Source: Sclerodactyla briareus
Lineage: Eukaryota; Echinodermata; Holothuroidea; Dendrochirotida; Sclerodactylidae
DNA length: 64,000 nt
Assembly (NCBI GenBank): GCA_026419785.1
Contig: JAODTK010002010.1
Span: 124,001 to 188,000, forward strand
Direction of reading: 5' to 3'
Below the pieces are notes generated by a model, which did not search any database, was not told the origin of the DNA, and worked only from the letters and a program-made list of their open reading frames with translations. Numbering within the stretch: the stretch's first letter is position 1; the number at the start of each line of letters is the position of its first letter. The position numbers were made by a program, and so were the translations under genes. This document shows, piece by piece, positions 24,450 through 36,029 of this stretch.

Positions 24450-25360
24450 ACATTGTTTTGGAAACAAAAAATTTGGCCTAAAGAGTAAACTTCCAACTAT
24501 TGGTTTAGTGGAATCTCTGCTGTGAACCATCAAAAAGATAGAGAAATTGATCATCCACTACCCTCGTCAATTGTTAGCAAAAGTCGAGAATAATCTAGCC
24601 TACTATAACGGTGAAACTAAACAGTCTAGCCACTCAATAAAGCCTAGCACTAAGCAGTAAGTTAGCACTTGTCTTAGTCCTAGTCCCTGTTGGCAAAACA
24701 AGCACGTTGTTTGTGCTTTGTGTTTATGGACCTTTTTATTTATTTGCACACAAAGTAAGTTGGAAAACCTGCAGTCCAACTTCCCGTAAAAAAAATCTGA
24801 GTATAAAATTTTTGTGCGTTCCCGAGCGGGAAGACCTGGAACGCACTGGGTGAGGGGCTGTTTTGTCGGTTTTTATTGCATCCCACAATGTACACAAAGC
24901 GTCCTGCACGCGCAGACGCGCAAAAACGCGACCCCTGGGTCGCACCCCCTCCCCATGATCAATCATCAATCAAATACAAGAATATTGTACACATTTATAT
25001 GCAGCTTCGTTCATAATAATTTACAGATTGAAAGTTATTTAACAATCTAGTGGGCATGGAATTTCCTGGTTGGGTCACTTTGTCTCTTTCAATGATACCT
25101 GTCATCACCCTCAACAATTTATTACAATAACAATTATCCTGTTTCATAATGTATAACATTATGTTTATTCATGAAATGTGAGGTGTATGGAAAACACTTG
25201 TATGAAATATATATGGTGGGGGATCCCTGGAAGCTAGAAATTGTTTTTTTTTTTTTTGCTTTCTGTGCTGAGTAAGCAGAATATCCAGATCATCAGGGGT
25301 CAGCAAATAACAGAATACCCCGGCCCGTCCTCCCATAGTGACCGGTTTGACGCAGGTCAC
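24450..25360 (+). repeat. Direct duplication, right copy
   Basis: This is the second copy of 22236-23095, with the same landmarks in the same order. It carries extra single bases in many homopolymers and is about 50 bases longer. It may be a real tandem duplication or a second haplotype placed in series by the assembler. Confidence 0.85.
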
Positions 25361-25639
25361 AGAAGGTATACTGAGATAAGCGGGGGACATGGGGGACATT
25401 AAAAATCATGGCGACCAATGTTTCGAAGGCTTTGGCCGATCCCCCATGTATTATGTGATTTTGAACAAGTTTCAAAGGACCATCACCCCAGGCATTAATG
25501 GAAAAATGTCTACAATTGCGCAGTTTGTCCTTTTCAATTCAGTTGATGTCATGAATGTACAACCCTTTATAATTCATATAAAATGTCCACTTATTTATCT
25601 GAATGAAGTTTCCTATAAATGTTGATCATCATAATATCT

Positions 25640-26030
25640 AGGTGCTTTTATAGCGCTTTTTCGATGTGATTAAGCCCTTCACAGACATTACCCCTGATCA
25701 CTAGTTAATTGTCCCACCTGTACTATATTTATATAGTTCCGCATCTCTCCTTCTTGTTCACGGTCCCGACACACCATTTCCGTGCGCCACTCATCGTGGT
25801 CCCTGGGGGACCTTCCCATAAGTGTGCAGCCACATACGATGCAAGCCTTCTAATCCAAGTCACCTCTACAAGTCCACCAGTTTTACACGTGGGCAACCTG
25901 AGACAATGGAGGAGAGATGCCTTGTCTAAGGACCACTACGGAAAAAGCATGTGGGCTTTGTTAGATTCGAATCACGATCTTCTGGATCACATGTCTGGCG
26001 CTCTGCGACTGAGCTAATCAACCTCCCTAT
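25640..26030 (-). mobile_element. tRNA-derived SINE, inverted copy
   Basis: On the minus strand a tRNA-like head (about 25960-26025) shows an A box, TTAGCTCAGTCGCAGAGC, and a B box, GTGATTCGAATC. It is followed by CCTTAGACAAGGC, CATTGTCTCAGG and CACGTGTAAAACTGG, the same order as in the SINE at 17110-17340. The far end reads AAAAAGCGCTATAAAAGC, a typical SINE tail. The anticodon arm does not pair, so it is not a working tRNA gene. It lies in intron 3. Confidence 0.85.
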
Positions 26031-26603
26031 CAATGCACATGTAGAGGGACAGTTAACTGGGACAAAAACGTAACATGACTGACTCATATGCAGGAGTAGT
26101 TATATGGGGTGGCTGCTCAACTAAATAGAGTAATTATTAGATTATCCTTTAAAAGCCTTTCTATAAACCAGACCTAGCCATCCATTAAAGCTGAGTGACA
26201 CTTTCAGTCCTGTTAAATCTCTCCCATTGAAACTGAAACTGATTGATCCACGCTTTGTTTACACAGCCCCACTCCCTCATTGATGTTTCACATCGAAATG
26301 TCAAATGGCAGCCAATTTGTCAGGTGTGTATAACAAAGACTCATATGGGCTATGTGTTTCCTCCTTGCCCTGACAGATCTACAACTGCAGGCATGTAGTC
26401 TATCAGCCAAAGACAAAAGAAGAAATTTCTATCCCCACCCAAGTCTGAGAACACTATATCTTTAGCTCTTTCACTCACTGTGGTCACAATAAATTTTCAA
26501 TAGAACTATCTGTAACTCATGAATAATATTGAGGACCAACAACCCAACGCCATTGAAATTGGCATCCCCAATGATGTCTGCAGAAGAAGATATTACTGCC
26601 TCT

Positions 26604-26604
<1 letters not shown>

Positions 26605-26645
<41 letters not shown>

Positions 26646-26656
26646 GGGGGGGGGGG
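26605..26656 (+). repeat. T40 followed by G12 homopolymer
   Basis: A run of about 40 T is followed directly by about 12 G. Lengths should be treated as approximate given the assembly quality. It could be the inverted poly(A) tail of an old insertion, but no matching element body was recognised. Confidence 0.9.
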
Positions 26657-26719
26657 TTGAGGGGCTTATACTACCAATCACAATTGGGACCATCTACTCC
26701 ATTGTGGTGAGCTCCATGA

Positions 26720-27000
26720 GGAATCTGCATGACGAGCTCATCATAGAACCAGCTGGAATGACAAGCTTGTCTGTTAATGTGACGAGCTCACTTCACAATT
26801 TCACAAGTGTGCGTTACGAGCTCATGGGTATGGTGACCAGCCAAACGAGCTCACCTTTGTCTATCCTGAAGATCCTGAGCTTGTTTTTGTAAGACGAACC
26901 AGTCAGCAAGCTCGGTTTCTGCATGACGAGTTTGTCATATGTTCATTGCGAGCACACATTGAAAAAATGAGCTTGTAGGAGCTAATACGAGCTCAAATAC
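26720..27000 (+). repeat. Irregularly spaced ACGAGCTCA motif cluster
   Basis: ACGAGCTCA or a near variant appears at about 26730, 26783, 26816, 26844, 26927, 26950 and 26985, in a non-repetitive background. The core GAGCTC is a palindrome. The spacing is uneven, between about 28 and 83 bases, so this is not a simple tandem array. Confidence 0.6.
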
Positions 27001-27970
27001 CCTCTGCTGTTCAGCTGCCATGGCTACAAAAACCTTGGGAAAATTCCTTCTAGCCCCACTCCTCACGAATATGATTGAGAATAACTAATTTGGTACTTGT
27101 TGGCGATCTATAATACCGACGTGACCCAAACAAGTTTGAAGAAAATCGGACCTGTGGTGGTCAAGATATCAGCATTTTAAGTTCTGCTTCCCAGTCCAAC
27201 CAGTGGCAAGAAGATAGTATTCAGATCACTACAAATAGGGACCTCCATCTACTCAGTATGGGATACTATGAGACCAAAGGGTACCCTGCAGTCGTCCCCC
27301 TATTGTGGTTGCAAGTCTCTTTTATATTTTTATCTTCAGGAAACTACTTTTGAGAATGTGAGAGACAATGACAGGATTGTCCAAGGTGGGGGGGGGGTTG
27401 ATTTTCTCCCCACCCCCCATGGAATGTGCAACTATGGGTGGTGCTGTTGGAGAGAGAAGACATGCCTTCTGTAGCAATGACAGCTGATGCTAAAATACTG
27501 TAGTAGAATGGATGCAAATTTGACATTTGATGACATCGAGAACACCTATGTTATTTTCAATTTAAAATCTCTTGTACTATGGACATTGGATTTGCTTAGT
27601 CAGTGGAACTCCAGACTTTTTGATCAAATGATTGTGAGTTTAATTACAAGTAATTATACAAATTATCTAACCCTTTTTGCCAAAGAGAATACGAATCCCT
27701 GTGTATAATACAAGATCAGCTACACCGGATATGACATTTATATGAAGACCAGTCATCTTCTTCCCTGCGCAGGAGGCTCTGTCCCTATTGTACCTGTCTA
27801 ATCAGATGATAATTGAGGCTCATGAGGATCTTGACTATTCTTTCAGGTCTGGATATTTCAACGTACTTCAGGTAATATACAGAGTATGTTATTGAGGTTG
27901 AGATTGAGCAGACATTCATGAGGTAAACAGTAATGACCTGTATATCTCTTTTTTCTCTCCATGCATCCAG
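27001..27970. other. Intron 3, 3' end, nothing recognised
   Basis: No exon or repeat is supported. It ends with the pyrimidine-rich tract leading to the exon 4 acceptor. Confidence 0.4.
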
Positions 27971-28074
27971 TAAGTTTCTCTTCATCCTGTATTTCCTGCT
28001 GACATGGTCTCTATCCGCGACTCTGATCATCGGCAGCCGCTGTCTCATCTTACAATACTGGCAGCGGATGATGG
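27971..28074 (+). CDS. GPR143: GPR143-like receptor, exon 4 (TM4)
   Basis: A pyrimidine tract (TCTTTTTTCTCTCC) and ATGCATCCAG acceptor are followed by a phase-2 join that makes AAT. The exon then reads KFLFILYFLLTWSLSA, TLIIGSRCLILQYW and QRMMG, ending at a GTGAGT donor in phase 1. The TWSLSATL core lines up with AWGLATLL of human TM4, and the following aromatic pair (YW) with the family's YY. The phases on both sides agree with the neighbouring exons. Confidence 0.8.
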
Positions 28075-28504
28075 GTGAGTAGAACAGTCAGCCGGGAGGG
28101 AGGCAATCAGTGTAAGCAGAATTCACCTGTAATCCCCTCAGGAGTACTTCATTCTCACAAAATCAAAGCTACTGCCAAAAATAGAACTTGTTATGATATT
28201 ACTCATATATTAGTATACCTCTCTGTTTTATTAGAATGCATGCACCTACAAGGAAGAGCTACGAGGTAGAGTACAGAATAACTCATTGCCTGTAACCAAA
28301 TGAATGAAATTCATAGGGTATTATTTTGTGGGGACATGGATGGGGGAATTGACTACGGTTTAAAGGACTATCCGGCAATCCGCCATGAATAATGAGCTTT
28401 CCAGTAAGTCTCTGGGTCTCTACCCCCGAATTATCAAAGACTGGCTTACACTTCTGCTGTTAAGGGAAGTACAGTTTCAAAGACACGTGCAGGCTTGGAG
28501 ACAC

Positions 28505-29075
28505 AGAGGTTATATTGCGGAGAATGGAAAACTGTATCTATAGGTCAAACCCCATTTTCAATACGAGTTCATTTGTAGAGTTATGGCCTTCAAAATTTGG
28601 TTCAATAAGCAGACAGAACTGGGGAGAATCCCAATTGCGCATAATGGCATGCGTCACACTATGGACAACACAGGAAATTAGGTTTTAAGTATCAAGTATT
28701 GATGGTTCATTGTTGAATAAGTCAAACATTTTGAAGAAGTTCTGTGTCTTTCTCTCACCAAAGTACCCACACACTTACCGAGCCCACTAAAGCAATCTCT
28801 CCTCATAGACTGAATACTTTTCGAAGTGAATTTAAAGTCTGAATTCAATAGAAAAACCAAAGATGTTGGCAGGGTTGGGCAAGTATGACCTTCTTTATTA
28901 TTGCATTGATGGGATGCATTTCCATGCTTGAGCAATACACATGCTTCACAGATTTCAAATGACTATAACTCGTAACGGAAAGTCCTATTAAATTCAGGTT
29001 TGGACTGATGCATCAGTTTTTCTCCAGCAAGTATATTAGCCTCCTGTTATAAACCATCCTGCATTCTGCCCTAAG
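28505..29075 (-). repeat. Interspersed repeat family D, inverted copy
   Basis: This is the reverse complement of 15990-16560. Landmarks are TATAGGTCAAACCCCA (28540), ACACAGGAAATTAGG (28668), ATACTTTTCGAAGTG (28812) and CGTAACGGAAAGTCC (28972). It occupies most of intron 4 of the GPR143-like gene. Confidence 0.75.
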
Positions 29076-29478
29076 GGAGGCATAGACAGATGTCTTATAC
29101 TCTCTGAAGTGGGGACTACTTGAGTATGTTAATTAGGAGTCTTGGTTGCATGAGCAAAAACTCAAGGTACCATCTATTTCATCAGTGCAGTATATTGTTG
29201 AGAGTATATCGAAGCCTATTGCTAGGAGAAACCACTTGTTTGAAGTTGGGGGTTTGGGAGGGGTCCAGTGGGGGAAGCAAAAGTGATGTGCAGAGGCCCT
29301 GATAGAGGTTGGGGGTGTCATTTAACCCTGGGAATGGTGGTTACACAGTACATGCACTGAAGCAAGACCCAGTGATGCGTTAGCGGCCTCGCTATGTCAT
29401 TAACCACATACTCTCATTCATGAGTGAAGCTGTATATTATCTCTGTGATTATTGTATGATTGTTTCTCTTTATCTTAG

Positions 29479-29608
29479 GCGAAATGCAGTACTGAGGTCA
29501 AAAGAGGAGGAGGAATTTGGTTTTATCGGGGTCATACATCGCCCTACTCCTGACGTATTTTGTGATGCCAGTCTCTATGATGTCTCCTACAGACTGAGAA
29601 GTCGCATG
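29479..29608 (+). CDS. GPR143: GPR143-like receptor, exon 5 (TM5, start of third inner loop)
   Basis: A TCTTTATCTTAG acceptor and a CATGGTAAGC donor bound the exon. The phase-1 join from exon 4 gives GEMQY and then a TGA. In another frame the middle reads SYIALLLTYFVMPVSMM, a good TM5 (human HYVTMYLPLLLVLVANPI, with P conserved). The end of the exon must leave one base to join exon 6 correctly, which calls for a further frame (LQTEKSH). Two one-base shifts are therefore needed. The third frame is open right through (RSKEEEEFGF..) but gives no membrane helix. Assignment rests on position, splice sites and the TM5 match. Confidence 0.6.
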
Positions 29609-29742
29609 GTAAGCAAGCTTTTGTTGTTTGAGGTATAGAAGCCTTCCCCACAATGTGAGAACGGATTCTCACCACTGAACAGCTCGGGGGTATGAACAAG
29701 ATTCTCCCCATGGCTAAATAGATAGTCAATTACGGCATTTTT
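29609..29742. other. Intron 5, start
   Basis: This short stretch follows the exon 5 donor and leads into repeat family A. Nothing was recognised. Confidence 0.4.
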
Positions 29743-30450
29743 GTCTGCCTGAACTTTGTTCAAAGAGAGACATAGTGGGCACTTTTTGTGTGTAGTCTGG
29801 CCGTATGGGCGGTTCGATATCTCCTGAAACCATGAAAGCTGTCATGCTGAAACCTTTTTGCGGAGGTGTAGGGTGAAGAGTTGTCGATGTGCCTACACTT
29901 TTCGTCCCGAAAATCCATATGATTTGCCATAAAATTGCATATTGATGATAATTGGCATAGGAGCTTGGTGTACAAAAGATATCTATTGATCGGTAATGCA
30001 GTTGATGATGCAGTTCAGCATATATACTGACCCAGGAGTGTAGATGAAAACTGATTAGCTTCCCAGCATTATATGGCTAATTAAGTAGTCTAACTTGGAT
30101 AATTTAGGCAGATTTTCAGAGTTTGTGGATTTTCATGAAACTTAGTGGAGATGGGTCATTTATATTCCCAGAATAATTTTGCGTAGTGACCAGGTCACCA
30201 GAAGCCATTTAATGTGACTAATAGATTAATACGATAGAGCTCTGTGTGACTACATTACCTATTACCCTTTATAAGACGACATGGTCGATGATCAGTCCTT
30301 ACGAATTTGAATTGGTCAATGATCAGTAGGCTGTTTCTGTAAATGCTAATACCAGAAACAACACAGGATGCCTTGTAATTGATTGTATGGTGACTAATAG
30401 AAAGAAACCACTCATCGCGCAACCAAGCGAGACACTGAGGGCGATCACTG
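29743..30450 (+). repeat. Interspersed repeat family A, truncated copy 3, joined to A-prime end
   Basis: It starts TTGTCTGCCTGAACTTTGTTC like copies 1 and 2, and keeps the block GTTGTCGATGTGCCTACACTTTTCGTCC. After about 500 bases it passes into the right end of A-prime (GGTCGATGATCAGTCC, then CGAGACACTGAGGGCGATC). It shows that A and A-prime are parts of one larger family. Confidence 0.75.
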
Positions 30451-31044
30451 TTTTAAACTGTTACCACTACGCGAAAACGACAACAGAATCATCCCATTCC
30501 CCGGATGTTATTGTTGTAAAGTGTAGGGGGGATATCGTAAAGTGTTGTGCTGGTAGGCTTGTGTAGTTTCTTCAGGGGAGTTTCCAAAGGTTGTTCTGCT
30601 CAACGGTTCATGCAAGGGTTGAAACTGCCAGGTATACCCATTGACCTCTGATCTATTATATATAATAATAAATTTATTAATTAATTTATAATGACTTCTT
30701 ATATAATTTTAATCTCATTAACTGTGTTGGTGAAAAGGCTTATTCTGACTTAATGTGAAAGGGATTCAGTATATTCTAATTCGATTGCACAAATTGCACT
30801 AACCTCTTACACTAACATGGGCAGTAGGCCACAGGACCAGGTACCTGGATGTGCATAATTGTTCGGCCGGAGTGGCCACCTTCGCCATTTCACATTATGC
30901 TAGCCGAAAGGCCACAAGCTTCCAGATCGTAAGATTTTTTTCTCGCATGATTACCTATTAGAGACCAGATTTGAACTGTTTTTGTCCCCAAAGGGCTTTT
31001 GGTACTTCAATTTAATGATTAGGAAGGTTGAGCAAGTGTTTGAT
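30451..31044. other. Intron 5 sequence, nothing recognised
   Basis: An AT-rich tract (TATATAATAATAAATTTATTAATTAATTT type) lies at 30655-30690. Nothing else was recognised. Confidence 0.4.
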
Positions 31045-33540
31045 CCTTGACGAAGTAGGAGGAATCTATGAAGTCATGCAGTTGTGTGTATGGGTGTGTG
31101 TGTGTGTGTGTGTGTTGTGGTGACGCCTGGCTTGTGAACACAATAAACTTGACCCCACCTGGATGGATGATGTGTTCACCATGATGAGTACATGACCCTT
31201 ATGTTTTGGGTCAGGTCAGAGGTCACTAGAGGTCAAAGTCTGAAAACTTGTGAACACGATAAGTCCAGAATGGTTGGTCTGTGGGGTTCAAATTTGGTGT
31301 GGTAGGTTTCTTTATGGGGAGTATCAGGAACCCTATTGTTTTTGGTGTTAAGGTCGGCGGTGAATTTTGGTGTTCAAAAATAGAAAAATTGTGAAAGGCA
31401 ATAATTTGTCCAATTTTGGGTTGTAAACACGATACTCCTCAACCCACCTGGATGGATAAAGCTCATACTTGATATGTTGTTCCCCCATGGAAGCGTACAT
31501 GAACCCTGTTGTTTTGGGGTTCCGGTCAGAGGTCATCTGAGGTCAACCAGAGGTTCCAGAATGGTTGGTCTGATCAGTTTCAAATTAATGTGTGGTGTGG
31601 CTTTCTTATGGGGATTACAGGTCCCCTATTGTTTTTTGGGTACAGGTGCGGGGGGTGAATTTTGGTCAAAAATAGAAAATTGTGAAAAGTCAAATAATTG
31701 GCCAATTTTGGCTGGTGAACACGGATAACTCAACCCCACCGGATGGATGAAGCTCAGTATACTTGATATGTGTGTTCCCCATGAAGGCGTACATGAACCC
31801 TGTTGTTTTGGGCAGGTCAGAGGTCATCTGAGGTCACAGAGGGCAGAAGGTGGTATGATCAGGTTCAAATTAATGTGTGGCTTTCTTATGGGGAGTACAG
31901 GTACGCCTATTGTTTTGGTACAGGTCGGGGTGAATTTTGTCAAAAAAAAAATGTTTGTGAAAAGTCCATAATTTGGGCAATTTTGGGATGTAAACACGAT
32001 AACTCCACCCCATCTGGATGATGAGCTCATACTTGGTATGTGTAGTTCCCATGATAATGACGGGTACATGGACCCTATTGATTTGGGGTCAGGTCAGAGG
32101 TCACCAGAGGTGTAAAGCTGATAACCTGTGAACAAGATAAGTCCAGAATGGTTGGTATGATCAGGATGGATATTTGGTGTGTAGCTTCCTATGGGGAGTA
32201 CAGGAACCCGATTCTTTTGGTTATAGGTAGGGGTGAATTTTTGTCGAAAATAGAAAAATTGTGAAAAAGTCAAATGTTGGCCAATTAGGATGTGAACATG
32301 ATAAATCGACCCAACCTAGATGGATGAAGCTCTCACTTGGTAGTTGTTCGATAATTGAGTCATGAACCCTATTTTGTTTTGAGGGCCACCATAGGTCAAA
32401 GTCGGAAATCCTTGAAATAGTGTGTAGCTATCTTATCAAGATTATAGGAACCTATTGTTGGGTGAAAAAAATGAGAAAAGTTGTCCACGTTATGTTTCCA
32501 CAATGAGCTGATACAATTTCTTTTTTTTTGCCATTTGTCCTTGAGTCTGCTATAGGTTGTTAGAAAGAGTCAAGAATCACTAAGCCTTTTGCTTCCTGGT
32601 TATAGTGAGTTTTAGCTCAACCCAGCATAGGGTGAGATATGTGATCCTGTATTTCTATCTATCTATCTGTTCACAGCTGATTCAAATTGCTACTACAGTG
32701 TGTGGTCGATCATACTGAAAAGCGGTCACAATGATCACGGAGTGGAGGGGAATCTGGGGGTTCATCAAGTTGTGGGCAAAGTCGCTAGGGTTAATTCAGG
32801 CCCTTTGGTGAAAAACTGCAAATGCTCTTTTCCTGCGTTCCAACGTCACAATGTGGCGTATTAGCGTGACCATGTACATACGAGGTCAAATGTCATCTAG
32901 GGGTAATTTCTGCCAAAAAGTTATTTTTGGGGTCAAACACAAAAAATGCTTCTTCTCCCAGAGATTGAATGACCATGATAGTTGGTCAATATTATTTTGA
33001 CAATGGTGCATAATGGGGTTCAGGAATTTTGAGGTCCAAATGTCATCTATGGGTCAATTTTAGTGTGAATATGCAATGCTTCCTACCGAAATTTGAATGG
33101 GCGATCATAATTGATCATTTATTATTGAGTGCCCATGCTTGCATACAGGGTTCTTCGGGATCTGAGGTCCAGGGTCATTTAGAGGTCATTTAGGCTAAAA
33201 TTCTTTTTTAGGGTCCATATGAACAAATCTTCTTTAATTCCACAGATTGATCAGATGGACATGCCTAGTATCACTATTACCATTGACTATAGTTACCTAT
33301 GGGTTTCATCAATTAGATCAAGGTCAACTGGGTTTCATTGCACAGCCACTTGTTGTAACGGTCAACAGCTCCTACTCCTCCGGAATAATGAATGATCATG
33401 AGTGTCCGGTTATCATGATTATCATTGACCAATAGTTTTTAAATGAGTGTCCTGAATTTGTAGTCAAAGGCCATCCTAAGCCTGAGGGCCATTACAGCCA
33501 TTTTATGTTGACATGTCCTTTGCCTCTATTACAGAATAAA
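31045..33540 (+). mobile_element. Composite satellite element 1 (Helentron-like, non-autonomous?)
   Basis: Order of parts: a left end, CCTTGACGAAGTAGGAGGAATC; a TG microsatellite (31080-31120); four to five copies of a roughly 300-base unit starting TGTGAACACGATAACTCGACCCC-like at about 31135, 31424, 31710, 31992 and 32293; a module AGTCAAGAATCACTAAGCC; an imperfect hairpin (32613-32639); a TCTA microsatellite; and then several copies of a second unit of roughly 150 bases carrying 'GAGGTCAAATGTCATCTAGGGG'. Elements 2 and 3 share the left end, the satellite and the right module. There is no ORF for a transposase or Rep/helicase. The class is inferred from architecture. Confidence 0.7.
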
Positions 33541-33740
33541 TGGCTGATAATGAGTTTCAGTTTTCATTAGCCAATGGCACATATGGGACCATGATTAAAG
33601 ATCAATTGGGGAAAATATATCAACATGTACTTGAACCACCACCTATCTTTATATATGCTCCATACTTTGTATAATAGAATAGGTTCGATTAGAGCAGATC
33701 AATAGCATGAACTAACTTATTACTATTCTCCTCTTTTTAG

Positions 33741-33874
33741 TTAAACCAATGCTTCAAAGTACAGGAGTCTACACAATCGTGACCGAGGAAGGTCAAAGCC
33801 CAGATACAGAGAATTTCATGCGTATCGTCATCGGTCTTCATTGTTTGGGAATGTTTTCAGTTTTGTGCCATTAG
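33741..33874 (+). CDS. GPR143: GPR143-like receptor, exon 6 (third inner loop, possible start of TM6)
   Basis: A CTCCTCTTTTTAG acceptor is followed by KPMLQSTGVYTIVTEEGQ, which lines up with the family's LLKGRQGIYTENE (GVYT for GIYT). It then reads SPDTENFMRIVIGLHCLGMF and a TAG at 33872. Human TM6 begins at the corresponding place (KIRFFKIMLVLIICWL), but the match after GVYT is weak. A possible donor GTGTTC follows the TAG. The 3' boundary is uncertain, and either the TM6 part is split off into an undetected exon or another indel disturbs the frame. Confidence 0.6.
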
Positions 33875-34589
33875 GTGTTCACTTTTTTATTCGATTTGAA
33901 TTCGACAAGGTGCACGGAAATTCAATTGGACTCAGCAAGAGAACCCTGATCCAAGCTGAGCGCCGGTCATGACTCACTTTCTCTGCTCGACAAGTGCTCA
34001 GTGATTTGAAGCAGGGGTTAACTAATCCCCCGACCTGCATGCTCCATGCGACTGCCATCTATGTCTCCATCCGTGAAGACAACCATGACCTCCAGAACTT
34101 GACCACTGTCTCAGACATAACCTGGAGGAGAGTACAAGTTCATTGTGACCGCTCAACAGCCGAACATACCAGACATATTGCACAAATATCCCGTAAAAAA
34201 TCCGTAACCCCGAGTACACTCCATTACAGGGGTAGCAAGAAGTGAAGAACCAAGACCTCCCTCCATCGTACTGCAGTTTCGAACCACCTGGGAAAAACAT
34301 CCGGTGCTGCTGGATTTGCGAACTCGGAATATTTGCTTGCCAAATGTCACTCTACCGTTCGTTCCCATGCTGTGCCTATAATGGTGTCTTGGTTGATATG
34401 CCACAATGATTTGGTGAAGTCATTTACTCTACTCATTATCTTTGCTAACAGTCATTTCCACTGTTTATGTTCTTTTTCTAATCTCTACACCCAGCACCCC
34501 CATGACCCCCCTCCCCCACCCTTATTACCTTCTTCAGAGCACCACTACTCCTGTTCTATTGCTTAGATGGACACTGTGTAGTAAGTCCC
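33875..34589. other. Intron 6, 5' part, nothing recognised
   Basis: The open frame continuing past 33874 in a second frame (to about 33970) is not similar to TM6. The rest has no recognisable feature. Confidence 0.4.
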
Positions 34590-34860
34590 CGGCCTGTCCC
34601 TGATGAAGTTCAGAGAGGAACTTATGATCACTTTGCCGTGTGTACGTGCTTGTCACGCTTGCCTGTTAGTAAGATTTCTTTCTAACTATGTGGTATCAGG
34701 GTTAATGAAGACAGTCTCATCAAATTTTTATTGTGAAACTCACTTATTGATCAGGCTAATAGCTGTTGGTATTGGTTCATGCTTATGTCATTTCTCTTGC
34801 ATTCTATCTATCTATCATTAATCACTTGACAAAAACACTGATCGCGAAAACGGAGTACTT
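34590..34860 (+). repeat. Fragment of repeat family A
   Basis: A weak copy of the family A left end, CCTGATGAAGTTCAGAGAGGA, is followed by TTATGATCACTTTGCCGTGTG. The spacing to neighbouring blocks is eroded. Confidence 0.5.
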
Positions 34861-35204
34861 GCGCTCATCTTTCCTCTGAGGGTTTAACCTATCTTTCTTT
34901 TCTCCCATCTTCATCCACATCTGGGCTCTAATGTAGTAAATTGGGATCCTACAGCTGCACCTGGCCGTCAGTAATGATAAGTTACACTGTGGCATCCTCA
35001 AATGGATGGTTTCCTGTAATGGTTCCTATGGTGAGCTATATACCATAATTACCAATCTTGTTACGTTCATGGATAGTTTAGCTATGTATGGTATATCAGA
35101 TTGGGTAATGTTTAACAGTGTCATTGAATGCTAACATGTGAAGCACAATTAATGGGCACACCTAGCTGCAAAGCTTAGGCTTCCGTGCATTAGTCTGTTT
35201 TTTC

Positions 35205-35245
35205 AATCCCGCCCCCCCCTCCCCCCCCCCTCCCCCCCCCCCCCA
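35205..35245 (+). repeat. C-rich homopolymer tract
   Basis: Runs of 7-12 C are broken by single T. Similar C-tracts at 35785-35798 and 35845-35860 lie nearby. The tracts are low complexity. Confidence 0.85.
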
Positions 35246-36029
35246 ACTCCCGAAGGAACCACAGCAAAGCTTGCTGACCGAAACATTTAGGCTGTCCCTC
35301 CTGATTATCACATATAATATATTATGTTACATCTGTAGGGCAGCACAAAATATATGGATTTTGATGCGCTGAGAAGAACAAGGCGATTGCCAAAAAGTGT
35401 CTCGCCTGGTTGGCGATCGGTGGTTTCTAATAATCACTACACACTATACACCAAGTTCACAACCAACTAGTCCATGCAGACCATCGTCCTTGTCAAACAA
35501 CATCACATATTTTCACATAAAACACATTAAAATTTCTAAAAATCCTGAAAGAACTGACTCAATAATTTTGACCCTTATTACAAAAGCCCCTAATTGCTTT
35601 TTTTTTTCAATGCCCCCCCCCACTCTTCTCTCCATAAATACCACCCAAATTTGAATAAAGTCTTATCGCTCAGTCACTGAGAATTTTCTAAATCCACTTA
35701 GCAGCTCGGGCTTCTTTGCCTTTTAAAATCATTCCTCACTATTCATTGCCTTTTTTTTCCAAACCGCCAGGACATGCCATCCCCCCCCCCCCCCTGCCAG
35801 CAACCAACCACCTCTTCGCCTCCACGACCCCTCCAACAACCTATCTCTCCCCCCCCCACCAGCAGATTCAAGGATGGTCTTCAAAATAGTCTTTAGAACC
35901 TCACATTTGTCCCCAGTCCCAGGCAAGAAGAGAGGAAAGAAAAATGTTTCAGTATTTTTGAATGGTCTAATCAACTTATCAAATTGGTTGGGTGAGAATC
36001 GGGTTGCTTTGTGGGCAGCTTATACGCAC

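Noticed and set aside
25960-26025. tRNA gene on the minus strand
   Set aside because: A and B boxes are good, but the anticodon arm does not pair and the sequence continues into a SINE body.
26660-26892. Frame LILPITIGTIYSIVVSSM as a TM5 exon
   Set aside because: It precedes the TM4 exon in the gene, continues without a donor and lies in the GAGCTC motif cluster.
31045-33540. CRISPR-like regularly spaced repeats
   Set aside because: The units are long, diverged and contiguous without unique spacers, in animal DNA; they are satellite arrays.
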